Assembly: GCF_023147585.1 (NCBI RefSeq)
Contig: NZ_JAHXOZ010000003.1
Coordinates: 149,316 to 213,315, forward strand
Reading direction: 5' to 3'
Length of the DNA: 64,000 bases
From: Micrococcus sp. EYE_212
GTDB taxonomy: Bacteria > Actinomycetota > Actinomycetes > Actinomycetales > Micrococcaceae
Notes under the pieces: generated by a model
What the model saw: only the letters and a program-made list of their open reading frames with translations
The model's database searches: none
What the model was told of the DNA's origin: nothing
Shown here: piece by piece, positions 27,595 to 38,297 of the stretch
Numbering within the stretch: position 1 is the first letter of the stretch
Layout of the letters: the number at the start of each line of letters is the position of its first letter
Program-made: the position numbers and the translations under genes

Positions 27595-30316
27595 CCCGCA
27601 GCGCGCGGCGCGCGGAGTCCGTGCGCCGTGCGGCGTTGGCCACGTCCACCTCCGCCTGGAGCACGGTGACGCCCTCGGGCGAGGCCAGCACGGGAGCGAA
27701 GCGCAGGCGAGCGACCTGCGGGAGGTCGTCCTTGAGCACGCTGACTCGCCCCACGAGGTCCTCGAGGGCGGCCAGGTCCACGGCGGGCACCCCGCCCGTG
27801 GCCTCCAGCTTGGCGGCCGCGCGGGGAGCGCGCACCATGCGGGCCACGTCCCGGTCCGTCAGGGGCGGCACGCGGTGCACCCAGTCCCCCAGCAGGTCCG
27901 TGGCGTCTCCGGCGATCCCGAACGAGACGACCGGGCCCAGGAGCGGGTCCTCAAGCGCCGTGACCATGCACGCCTGCCCGGCCGGGGCCATGGACTGCAC
28001 CTCCAGCTCGGTGACGCCGAAGGGCTCGAGGACGCGGCGCATCTGCTGGACGTTGCGGCGCAGGGAGTCCGCGTCCACCACGTTCAGGCGCACGCCGCCG
28101 AGGTCCAGGCGGTGGCGCAGGTGCGGGTCCACGGCCTTCACCGCCACGGGGAAGCCCAGCTCCTCGGCCGCGGCCACGGCCTCCTCCGCAGTGGAGAAGC
28201 GCACGGAGGGCAGGACGTCGATCCCGTAGTGGCCCAGCAGCTCCTGCGTCTCCTCCGGGGTGAGGCGCACGAGCTCCGTGCCCGCCGCGCGGGCCGCCGC
28301 GGCCTCCACGAGCGACTCGGCCGCGTGCAGGTCCGTGCCGGCGGGCTCGAGGGGCTCCCCCGCCTCCTCACGCCGCCAGTCCACGTAGTCGGCCAGCCGG
28401 CCGAGCACGGCCATGGCCTTCTGCGGCGAGGGGTAGAACGGCACGCCGGCCTGGAGGGAGCCCGGCTCGGCGTCGTCGGGCAGCGGCCCGGACGCACCGA
28501 GGGTGGCGGCGGAGTAGCGCGGGGAGACCACGTCCGTGAGGCACACCGCCACCGGCACGGCCGCGCCCGCGGTCATCTCCGCGAGGGCGCGGGCCAGCTC
28601 CTCGGGCTCGTCCTCACCCTGGTGCAGCCCGAGGCGGCCGACGACCACGACGGCGTCCGCCTCCGGGTGGGCGACGGCCGCGCGCACCGAGGCGACGAGC
28701 TGCTCCTCGAGCGGGGCGATGCCGTTCTCGCGGTCGCCCAGGCCCAGGGTCTCGATCACGTCGAGCCCGGCCTCGGCGGCCGCGTCGCGGGTGAGGCGGT
28801 CCAGGGCCAGGGAGTCGGCCACGAGCACCACCCGGCGGCCCGTCGGCAGCGGCTGCGAGGCCACGGCCATGAGCACGTCCAGCATGTCGTCGTGGGTGGA
28901 GGCCTCGAGGACGCCGGTCTGGTCCAGCATCGAGTCCACGGCGCCCGCGGGCGCCTGCGTGGTGCGCGTCTCGTGGCCCGGGGGCAGGAATCGGCCGGTC
29001 ACGTCCGAGCGGACCACCACCACGGGCTTGGTGCGTGAGAGCCGCCGCGCGATCCGCGAGAACTTGCGCGGGTTGCCGAAGGACTCCAGGTAGACGCCCA
29101 CGGCGGCGGTGTGCGGGTCGTCCTCGAAGTACTGCATGGCGTCATTGCCGGAGACGTCCGCCCGATTGCCCGCGCTCAGGGAGGTGGACACGCCGATCCC
29201 GCGCCGCTTGACGCCCGCCGAGACCATGGCCCCCACGGCGCCGGACTGGCTGAACAGGCCCACCGGGCCACGGCCCGCCAGCCCCGGCGACGGCGAGGCG
29301 TTGAGGCGCACCGCCGGATCGGTGCAGACGAGCCCGGCGGAGGCGGGGCCGATCACGCGCATGCCCTCGGCGCGAGCGCGGGAGACGAGGCGGCGCTGCG
29401 CCTCCAGGCCGGCCGCGCCGGCGTCGGCATACCCGGAGGTGAGCACGAGCAGGCCCTTCGCGCCGATCGCGGCGGCGTCGGCGACGACGTCGTCCACCGC
29501 GTCCGCGGGCACGGCCACGACCACGAGCTCGACGGGCTCGCCGACGTCCGCGAGCGCGGCGTGCGCCTCAATGCCCTGCACCTGCTCCGCCGCGTGGTTC
29601 ACCGCGTGCACCGTGCCCGTGTAGCCGGCCTCGAGGATGTGGCGCAGCACGATCGAGCCCACGGACTGCGGGTCGCGGGAGGCCCCGACGACGGCCACGG
29701 ACTCGGGCGCGACGAGCTCGGCGAGGCTGCGGGCCTCGGCACGGTGCTCCCGGGACTCCACCACGGCGCGCCACCGGGCGGTCGGGTTGATGGGGAACTC
29801 GACGGCCACCACGCCGTCCTCGAAGTGGCGGGCCACCTCGAAGCCGGACTCCTGGAAGACGGAGAGCATCTTGCGGTTCTCCGGCAGGACCTCCGCCGTG
29901 AAGCGGCGGATGCCGAACTCGCGGGCCGCGACGGCCAGGTGCTCCATGAGGATGGAGCCGAGGCCGCGGCCCTGGGCGGCGTCGGAGATGTTGAACGCCA
30001 CCTCGGCGGCGTCCGTGCCCGGGAAGCGGTCGTAGCGGCCGATGCCCAGGATCTGCCCTCCGCGCGTGATCACGAAGGCCACGCGGTCCCGGTGGTCCAC
30101 CGTCGTGAAGCGCTCGAGGTCCTTGCGGGACAACTCGGACTTGTACGTGAAGTACCGCAGGTAGATCGAGGCCTCGGACTGGTGGGCGTGCATGTCCTGC
30201 AGCCCGGCGGCGTCGTCGGGCGTGATGGGGCGCAGTCGCGCCGTGGCGCCGTCGCGCAGCACGACGTCGGCCTCCCAGTGGCTCGGGTATCCGCGGACGG
30301 ACTCGGTGTCACCCAT
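27587..30316 (-). CDS. GNAT acetyltransferase fused to NDP-forming acyl-CoA synthetase-like domains (PatA-like protein lysine acetyltransferase)
   Basis: A 909-residue fusion. Residues 1-190 are a GNAT domain with acetyl-CoA loop [16 protein letters not shown]. Residues 200-480 are CoA-binding and ligase-CoA domains ([29 protein letters not shown]). Residues 690-905 are an ATP-grasp domain ([21 protein letters not shown]). N-terminal GNAT order matches the Streptomyces PatA type, which acetylates metabolic enzymes such as acetyl-CoA synthetase. At the site of the phospho-histidine (SHTGA in active synthetases) this protein reads TTQAPAGAV, so the synthetase part is probably regulatory, not catalytic. 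ATG 30316 is supported by a leaderless TACCCT box. Confidence 0.88.
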   Translation of the reverse strand: MGDTESVRGYPSHWEADVVLRDGATARLRPITPDDAAGLQDMHAHQSEASIYLRYFTYKSELSRKDLERFTTVDHRDRVAFVITRGGQILGIGRYDRFPGTDAAEVAFNISDAAQGRGLGSILMEHLAVAAREFGIRRFTAEVLPENRKMLSVFQESGFEVARHFEDGVVAVEFPINPTARWRAVVESREHRAEARSLAELVAPESVAVVGASRDPQSVGSIVLRHILEAGYTGTVHAVNHAAEQVQGIEAHAALADVGEPVELVVVAVPADAVDDVVADAAAIGAKGLLVLTSGYADAGAAGLEAQRRLVSRARAEGMRVIGPASAGLVCTDPAVRLNASPSPGLAGRGPVGLFSQSGAVGAMVSAGVKRRGIGVSTSLSAGNRADVSGNDAMQYFEDDPHTAAVGVYLESFGNPRKFSRIARRLSRTKPVVVVRSDVTGRFLPPGHETRTTQAPAGAVDSMLDQTGVLEASTHDDMLDVLMAVASQPLPTGRRVVLVADSLALDRLTRDAAAEAGLDVIETLGLGDRENGIAPLEEQLVASVRAAVAHPEADAVVVVGRLGLHQGEDEPEELARALAEMTAGAAVPVAVCLTDVVSPRYSAATLGASGPLPDDAEPGSLQAGVPFYPSPQKAMAVLGRLADYVDWRREEAGEPLEPAGTDLHAAESLVEAAAARAAGTELVRLTPEETQELLGHYGIDVLPSVRFSTAEEAVAAAEELGFPVAVKAVDPHLRHRLDLGGVRLNVVDADSLRRNVQQMRRVLEPFGVTELEVQSMAPAGQACMVTALEDPLLGPVVSFGIAGDATDLLGDWVHRVPPLTDRDVARMVRAPRAAAKLEATGGVPAVDLAALEDLVGRVSVLKDDLPQVARLRFAPVLASPEGVTVLQAEVDVANAARRTDSARRALRGD

Positions 30317-30322
30317 AGGATC

Positions 30323-30328
30323 AGGGTA
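30323..30328 (-). promoter_or_regulatory. -10 box TACCCT of the PatA-like operon, leaderless type
   Basis: TACCCT on the minus strand, 6 nt before ATG 30316, inside the 48-nt gap to the divergent parC. Confidence 0.5.
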
Positions 30329-30364
30329 GACAATCACCGACCCCGTGAGGATCCCCCCACCGCC

Positions 30365-32965
<2,601 letters not shown>

Positions 32966-32973
32966 GAACCCCT

Positions 32974-33012
32974 CCCCCCGGACGCCGTGATCCCGTCAGG
33001 GCCTCCGGGGGG
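32974..33012 (+). terminator. candidate terminator hairpin after parC
   Basis: CCCCCCGGA (32974-32982) pairs with TCCGGGGGG (33004-33012), a 9-bp stem with a 21-nt loop. It lies directly before the ole promoter box. Confidence 0.55.
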
Positions 33013-33018
33013 CTCGGC

Positions 33019-33024
33019 TAGAGT
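33019..33024 (+). promoter_or_regulatory. candidate -10 box TAGAGT of the ole cluster
   Basis: TAGAGT 7 nt after the parC terminator hairpin. Transcription would start near 33031, exactly where a 10-bp hairpin begins. No -35 consensus is visible. Confidence 0.45.
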
Positions 33025-33030
33025 GACAGC

Positions 33031-33055
33031 CCGGCCCGTGCCAGCCACGGGCCGG
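33031..33055 (+). promoter_or_regulatory. hairpin at the predicted 5' end of the ole mRNA
   Basis: CCGGCCCGTG (33031-33040) pairs perfectly with CACGGGCCGG (33046-33055), loop CCAGC. It lies 29-53 nt upstream of GTG 33084. Confidence 0.55.
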
Positions 33056-33083
33056 ATCCCCACCGCCAACAAGAACGGTCCAG

Positions 33084-34115
33084 GTGCCCCACGTGTCCGG
33101 CAACGCCAGCTTCGAATACTCCCGCGCCGCCCTCCTGGCGGTGACCGAGGTGGAGGCACCCCTCGAGGTGACCTCGGATGACCTCGACGAGAAGCTGAAG
33201 GACGTGCTCGCCCGGCTGAAGCTGCCCGCCTCCCTGCTGCAGCGCGTCGCCGGGGTGCGGGCCCGCCGCTTCTGGGACGAGACGCGCGACTTCCAGGAGG
33301 CCGCCGCGGACGCCGGCACCGCCGCGCTCTCGGCCGCGGGCGTCGACGCCTCGCGCGTGGGCCTGCTGATCAACACCTCCGTCACGCGCGCCACCCTCGA
33401 GCCCTCCGTGGCCGTGCGCATCCACGACCTCATGGGCCTGCCGACCTCCGCCACGAACTTCGACATCACGAACGCGTGCCTCGGGTTCGTCAACGGCCTG
33501 ATGATCGCCTCCACCCTCGTGGACGCCGGACAGATCGACTACGCCGTGGTGGTGGCCGGCGAGGACTCCGGCAGGGTGCAGGAGGCCACCGTGCGGAACC
33601 TGCACGCGCAGACCACCAATCGCGGCAACTTCATGGAGCAGTTCGCCTCCCTCACCCTGGGCTGCGGAGCAGCCGCCGCCGTCGTGGGGAGCATCGAGGA
33701 CCACCCGGACGCGCACCGCATCCTGCGCGGGGTCACCCGCGCCGGCACGGACCACCACGGCCTGTGCGTGGGCGACCACAACGGCATGTTCACGGACTCC
33801 ACGGCGCTGCTGACCGACGGCCTCGAGCTCGTCATGGACGCGTGGAACGACACGCCGCAGGAGTGGGGCTGGCGGGACATGGACCGCTACATCACCCACC
33901 AGGTCTCCCAGCTGCACACGAACGCCATCTCCGAGGCCGCCGGCCTCGACCCCGAGCGCATCCCCCGCACGTTCCCCACCCTGGGCAACGTGGGGCCGGC
34001 CTCGCTGCCCATCACGCTGGTGCGCGAGCAGGAGCGACTCTCCGCCGGGGACCATGTCCTGTGCCTGGGCGTCGGCTCGGGCCTGAACACCGCCATGCTC
34101 GAGATCCAGTGGTGA
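33084..34115 (+). CDS. oleA: OleA, acyl-CoA head-to-head condensing thiolase
   Basis: A 343-residue thiolase-superfamily enzyme that condenses two fatty acyl-CoAs into a beta-keto acid, the first step of long-chain olefin synthesis. The catalytic set is complete: C132 (TNACLGF), H272 (THQVSQ) and N302 (GNVGPAS), plus LEPS with E106 in the second acyl channel. It resembles FabH but has the OleA-specific GCGAAAAVV and THQVS context. In M. luteus the olefins are mainly C29 alkenes with branched ends. GTG 33084 and in-frame GTG 33093 are both possible starts, neither with a good ribosome site. It is first in oleA-oleBC-oleD. Confidence 0.93.
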   Translation: MPHVSGNASFEYSRAALLAVTEVEAPLEVTSDDLDEKLKDVLARLKLPASLLQRVAGVRARRFWDETRDFQEAAADAGTAALSAAGVDASRVGLLINTSVTRATLEPSVAVRIHDLMGLPTSATNFDITNACLGFVNGLMIASTLVDAGQIDYAVVVAGEDSGRVQEATVRNLHAQTTNRGNFMEQFASLTLGCGAAAAVVGSIEDHPDAHRILRGVTRAGTDHHGLCVGDHNGMFTDSTALLTDGLELVMDAWNDTPQEWGWRDMDRYITHQVSQLHTNAISEAAGLDPERIPRTFPTLGNVGPASLPITLVREQERLSAGDHVLCLGVGSGLNTAMLEIQW

Positions 34116-34130
34116 GCTGAAGGAGCCCCC

Positions 34131-37019
34131 ATGCCGCAGATCCCCTCCGCCCCCGCCGTCCTGCCCCCCGCCGACCGGCTCCCCGGATGGGACGCCGCAT
34201 GGTCCCGCCTGGTGGAGATCCGCTCCGCCGCCGACCCCGAGGGCACCGTCCGCACCCTGCACGTGGCGGACACCGGGCCCGTCCTGGCCTCGCTCGGCGT
34301 GGAGATCGCCGGCACCGTCGTGGCCGTGCACGGCAACCCCACGTGGTCCTACCTGTGGCGCTCGCTGATGGAGGCCACGGTGCGCCGCGCACGTCAGGGC
34401 CAGCCGGCCTGGAGGGTGGTCGCCCCGGACCAGCTGGACATGGGCTTCTCCGAGCGCCTCGCCCATCCCCGGCTGCCCAGGCCCGACGATCTCGGGGCCC
34501 CGGGCGGCACGTACCGCACGCTCGGCGCGCGGATCGACGACCTCGACGCCCTCGTGCAGGCCCTCGGCCTGACGGACCTGGCCCGCACCGGCCACCCGCT
34601 GATCACGCTCGGCCACGACTGGGGCGGCGTCGTCTCGCTGGGCTGGGCGGGCCGCCACCGGGACGTGGTCTCGGGCGTGGCCACGCTGAACACCGCCGTG
34701 CACCAGCCGCCGGAGGCGGCGATCCCCGCCCCGCTGCAGGCCGCGCTGGCCGGCCCGCTGCTCCCCGGCTCCACGGTGACCACCGACGCCTTCCTGGCCG
34801 TCACCACCTCGCTCGCGAACCCGTCCCTGCCGGACGACGTCCGCGCCGCGTACCACCTGCCCTACGAGGGCGCGAACCGCCGCGGCGGCATCGGCGGCTT
34901 CGTCGCCGACATCCCCGTGGACGAGGAGCACGCCAGCCACGCCGCCCTGACCGCGGTGTCCGACGGCGTCAGCGCCCTGGGCGCGGCGGGCACGCCCGCC
35001 CTCATCCTGTGGGGCGCCGAGGACCCGGTGTTCCTGGACCGCTACCTCGACGACCTGCGCGAGCGCCTCCCGCAGGCCCGCGTCCACCGCTACGAGGAGG
35101 CCGGCCACCTGCTCGTCGACGACCGGGACCTCACCCTCCCGATCCTCGCGTGGGCGCAGCTGCTGCACACCGGGCTCCTGGAGGATCCGGCCTCCGGCCT
35201 GCCGGGACCGGACCCGCGCGCCGCCCTCGCCGGACCCGAGCCGGGGGTCGCCCTGCTGTGGGACCACCTGCGCGACTGGGGCGCTCCGGACTCCGCGTAC
35301 CGCGACTACACCGCGCTCGTGGACATGGCCGGCGCCGACACCGGCCGTTCGATCCTCGGCGGCTCGCGCCGCCCCGTGGCCGTGAGCTGGGGCGAGCTGC
35401 AGGAGATGGTGTCCGCGATCGCCTCCGGCCTGTGGGCCGCGGGGATGCGGCCGGGCGACCGCGTGGCCATGCTCGTCCCGCCCGGCCGCGACCTCTCCGC
35501 CGCGCTCTACGCCGTGCTGCGCGTCGGCGGGGTCGCCGTGGTGGCGGACCAGGGCCTGGGGATCTCCGGCATGACCCGCGCCATGAAGTCCGCGCGGCCG
35601 CGCTGGGTGATCGGGAAGACCCCGGGCCTCACGCTCGCCCGTGCACAGTCCTGGCCGGGCACCCGCCTCTCCGTCGCGCCGCTCGGCGCGGGCCAGCGGG
35701 CGCTGCTGGGAGTGGAGGGCTCGCTCTACGAGATGGTCGACCGCCATCGGGACGCCGAGGCCGGGGACGCCCGGGACGCCGCCGGCGCCGTGCTCCCGGA
35801 GCCGGAGACGTCCGCCGACGCCGCCATCCTCTTCACCTCCGGCTCCACCGGTCCCGCCAAGGGCGTGGTCTACACCCACGAGCGGCTCGGCCGCCTGGTC
35901 GCCCTGGTCCGGGACACCCTGGAGGTGCGCCCGGGATCCTCGCTGCTGGCGGCCTTCGCCCCCTTCGCCCTCCTGGGCCCCGCCCTCGGGGCCGCCTCCG
36001 TCTCCCCGGAGATGGACGTCACCAAGCCGGCCACCCTGACCGCGACGGCGCTGGCGGACGCGGCGATCGCCGGCCAGTCCACCGTGCTCTTCGCCTCCCC
36101 CGCGGCGCTGGAGAACATCGTGGCGACCGCGGGGAAGCTGAACCGGGAGCAGCGGCGGGCGCTCGGGCAGGTGCGGCTCGCGCTCTCCGCGGGCGCGCCC
36201 GTGCACCCGAACCTCCTGCGCCAGGTGGGCGCCCTTCTGCCCAACGCCCGCGTGCACACGCCCTACGGCATGACCGAGGGGCTGCTGCTCACCGACGTGG
36301 ACGGGGAGACCGTGCAGGACCTGCGCCGCGCTGCGGACGAGGGCGTGTGCGTGGGCACCGCCGTTCCCACCGTGACGCTGGGCATCGCGCCGCTGCTCGA
36401 GGACGGGACCGCGGACGACGTCGTGCTCGACGCGCAGACCGGGCACGGGGTGCTCGGCGAGATCGTGGCCACCGCGCCGCACCTGAAGGAGCGCTATGAC
36501 GCGCTCTGGTACACCGACCACCAGTCCAAGCGGGACGGGCTCTGGTTCCAGGACGGCCGCGTGTGGCACCGCACCGCGGACATCGGGCACTTCGACGCCG
36601 AGGGCCGCCTGTGGATCGAGGGGCGCCTGCAGCACGTGCTGACGCTCCCGGAGGGGCCGATCGGTCCGGGCGGCCCCGAGAAGGTCGTCGACGCGCTCGG
36701 CCCCGTGAAGCGCTCCGCCGTGGTGGGCGTCGGCCCGCGGGGCACGCAGGCCGTCGTCGTGGTGGTGGAGGCCGCCGTGCCCGCCACGCGCCCCGCCCGC
36801 CGCGCCGGCCACCACCGGGACGGCCGCCCCCACCAGGGCCTCGCCCCCACGTCCGTGGCCTCGGCCGTGCGCTCCGCGCTCGAGCCGCTCCCCGTGGCGG
36901 CGGTCCTCGTCGCGGATCAGATCCCCACGGACATCCGGCACAACTCCAAGATCGACCGGCCCCGGGTGGCGCGCTGGGCCGAGCGGGTGCTGGCGGGCGG
37001 CAAGGTGGGGTCGCTGTGA
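34131..37019 (+). CDS. oleBC: OleB-OleC fusion: beta-lactone decarboxylase plus beta-lactone synthetase
   Basis: A 962-residue two-domain enzyme. Residues 20-350 are an alpha/beta hydrolase of the haloalkane-dehalogenase type: VAVHGNPTWSYLW oxyanion motif, nucleophile D163 in GHDWGG, and catalytic His near 324 (EEAGHLL). This OleB part decarboxylates the beta-lactone to the cis-olefin. Residues about 370-960 are an ANL-superfamily ligase: P-loop LFTSGSTGPAKGVVYTHE near 567-584, YGMTEGLLL near 710, and DIGHFDAEGRLWIEGR. This OleC part makes the beta-lactone from the beta-hydroxy acid with ATP. In many bacteria oleB and oleC are separate. ATG 34131 has GAAGGAG 6 nt upstream. Confidence 0.93.
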   Translation: MPQIPSAPAVLPPADRLPGWDAAWSRLVEIRSAADPEGTVRTLHVADTGPVLASLGVEIAGTVVAVHGNPTWSYLWRSLMEATVRRARQGQPAWRVVAPDQLDMGFSERLAHPRLPRPDDLGAPGGTYRTLGARIDDLDALVQALGLTDLARTGHPLITLGHDWGGVVSLGWAGRHRDVVSGVATLNTAVHQPPEAAIPAPLQAALAGPLLPGSTVTTDAFLAVTTSLANPSLPDDVRAAYHLPYEGANRRGGIGGFVADIPVDEEHASHAALTAVSDGVSALGAAGTPALILWGAEDPVFLDRYLDDLRERLPQARVHRYEEAGHLLVDDRDLTLPILAWAQLLHTGLLEDPASGLPGPDPRAALAGPEPGVALLWDHLRDWGAPDSAYRDYTALVDMAGADTGRSILGGSRRPVAVSWGELQEMVSAIASGLWAAGMRPGDRVAMLVPPGRDLSAALYAVLRVGGVAVVADQGLGISGMTRAMKSARPRWVIGKTPGLTLARAQSWPGTRLSVAPLGAGQRALLGVEGSLYEMVDRHRDAEAGDARDAAGAVLPEPETSADAAILFTSGSTGPAKGVVYTHERLGRLVALVRDTLEVRPGSSLLAAFAPFALLGPALGAASVSPEMDVTKPATLTATALADAAIAGQSTVLFASPAALENIVATAGKLNREQRRALGQVRLALSAGAPVHPNLLRQVGALLPNARVHTPYGMTEGLLLTDVDGETVQDLRRAADEGVCVGTAVPTVTLGIAPLLEDGTADDVVLDAQTGHGVLGEIVATAPHLKERYDALWYTDHQSKRDGLWFQDGRVWHRTADIGHFDAEGRLWIEGRLQHVLTLPEGPIGPGGPEKVVDALGPVKRSAVVGVGPRGTQAVVVVVEAAVPATRPARRAGHHRDGRPHQGLAPTSVASAVRSALEPLPVAAVLVADQIPTDIRHNSKIDRPRVARWAERVLAGGKVGSL

Positions 37020-38089
37020 ACCGGTTCGGCTACGACGTCGAGATCGACCCGCAGGGCATGCCCGTGCTCATGGAGCGTCTCGAGTCGCGCCGCGTGCTCG
37101 TGACCGGGGCGTCCGGCCTGCTCGGCTCCGGGGTGGCCCGCGTGCTGTCCGAGGCCGGCAACGCGGTGACCACCCTGCAGCGCCGCCCCTCGGGCGTGCC
37201 GGGGGCCGTGGACGTGTGCGGCTCGGTGACCGATCCCGCCGCCGTCGAGGAGGCCGTGACCGGTGCGGACACCGTGGTCCACGTGGCCGCCAAGGTGTCC
37301 GTCTCCGGCCCCGAGCGCGAGTTCGAGGCCGTGAACGTGGAGGGCACGCGGATCACGCTGGAGGCCGCCCGGCGGCACGGCGTGCGGCGGTTCATCCACG
37401 TCTCCTCCCCGTCCGTGGCCCACGCCGGCTCCTCCATCGTGGGCGAGGGCGCCGGGCCCGCCAGCCCCGAGCACGCTCGCGGCCCGTACGCGCGCACCAA
37501 GGCCAAGGGCGAGCTGCTGGCCCTGGCCGCGGACCGTGACGACTTCCGCGTCCTCGTGCTGCGCCCGCACCTCATGTGGGGACCCGGGGACCGGCAGCTC
37601 ACGGACCGGATCGTCCAGCGCTCCCGCGCCGGCCGCATGCCGGTGCTGGGCACCGGGGCACCGCTGATCGACACGCTCTACACCGGCAACGCCGTGGAGG
37701 CCACGGTGGCCGCCGTGAGCGCCGCGGACCACACCCACGGCGAGGCGCTCGTGGTCACCAACGGGGAGCCGCGCCCCGTGGGCGAGCTCGTGCGCGGGAT
37801 CGCCCTGGCCGGTGGCGCGGCGGAGCCGGCGCGCACGGTGCCCGCGGGGCTCGCGCGCCGCGCGGGGGCGCTCATCGAGAAGGCCTGGGAGCGGAACCTG
37901 CTCGGCGTGCGCTCGGCGGGCCTCGGCTCCGACGACGGCGAGCCGCCGCTCACCGAGTTCCTCGCCGAGCAGCTCTCCACGGCCCACTGGTTCGACCAGC
38001 GCCGCACGCGCGAGGTGCTCGAATGGACGCCGTCCGTCAGCATCGACGAGGGGCTCCACCGGCTCGCGCAGTACTACCGGGAGCACTGA
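37016..38089 (+). CDS. oleD: OleD, NAD(P)-dependent 2-alkyl-3-ketoalkanoate reductase
   Basis: A 357-residue extended short-chain dehydrogenase that reduces the OleA product (beta-keto acid) to the beta-hydroxy acid used by OleC. Rossmann motif VLVTGASGLLGSGVARVL is near residues 24-41. The catalytic triad is inferred from SSPSVAHAG and YARTKAKGE (Y-x3-K). GTG 37016 overlaps the oleBC stop (GTGA), so the reductase is translationally coupled. The first 20 residues (FGYDVEIDPQGMPVLMERL) precede the fold. It is last in the cluster and ends about 200 nt from the convergent parE. Confidence 0.9.
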   Translation: MNRFGYDVEIDPQGMPVLMERLESRRVLVTGASGLLGSGVARVLSEAGNAVTTLQRRPSGVPGAVDVCGSVTDPAAVEEAVTGADTVVHVAAKVSVSGPEREFEAVNVEGTRITLEAARRHGVRRFIHVSSPSVAHAGSSIVGEGAGPASPEHARGPYARTKAKGELLALAADRDDFRVLVLRPHLMWGPGDRQLTDRIVQRSRAGRMPVLGTGAPLIDTLYTGNAVEATVAAVSAADHTHGEALVVTNGEPRPVGELVRGIALAGGAAEPARTVPAGLARRAGALIEKAWERNLLGVRSAGLGSDDGEPPLTEFLAEQLSTAHWFDQRRTREVLEWTPSVSIDEGLHRLAQYYREH

Positions 38090-38270
38090 CCCCGCCCCGG
38101 CGTGGCGGCTCACCTGGCCGGACTCCCCCGGGGGACGGGGTCGGGCACCGGCTGCGGCTCGGGCGTGGTGGTGGCCGAGGCCACCCCGATGCGCCACCGC
38201 CAGGACCGCTCGCTCATCGTCGCGTTCATGTGTCCAGGCCCTCACAGGCCTGTGCGGCGATCGAGGGGAA

Positions 38271-38296
38271 CCCGACTCCTCCCCGGAGGTGCCGGG
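38271..38296. terminator. candidate hairpin terminator after parE
   Basis: CCCG-act-CCTCC-cc-GGAGG-tgc-CGGG forms a two-tier hairpin directly past the parE stop on the minus strand. The 208-nt gap 38090-38297 also holds the perfect palindrome CACAGGCCTGTG (38243-38254), which may serve oleD. No gene is seen there. Confidence 0.45.
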
Positions 38297-38297
38297 C

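Noticed and set aside
33018..36941. A 1,300-codon minus-strand frame over the ole cluster
   Set aside because: Shadow of oleA and oleBC, which have complete catalytic motifs in the plus frame.
38090..38297. A small gene between oleD and parE
   Set aside because: Short frames exist but lack a ribosome site or recognisable composition; the gap looks like a convergent terminator region.
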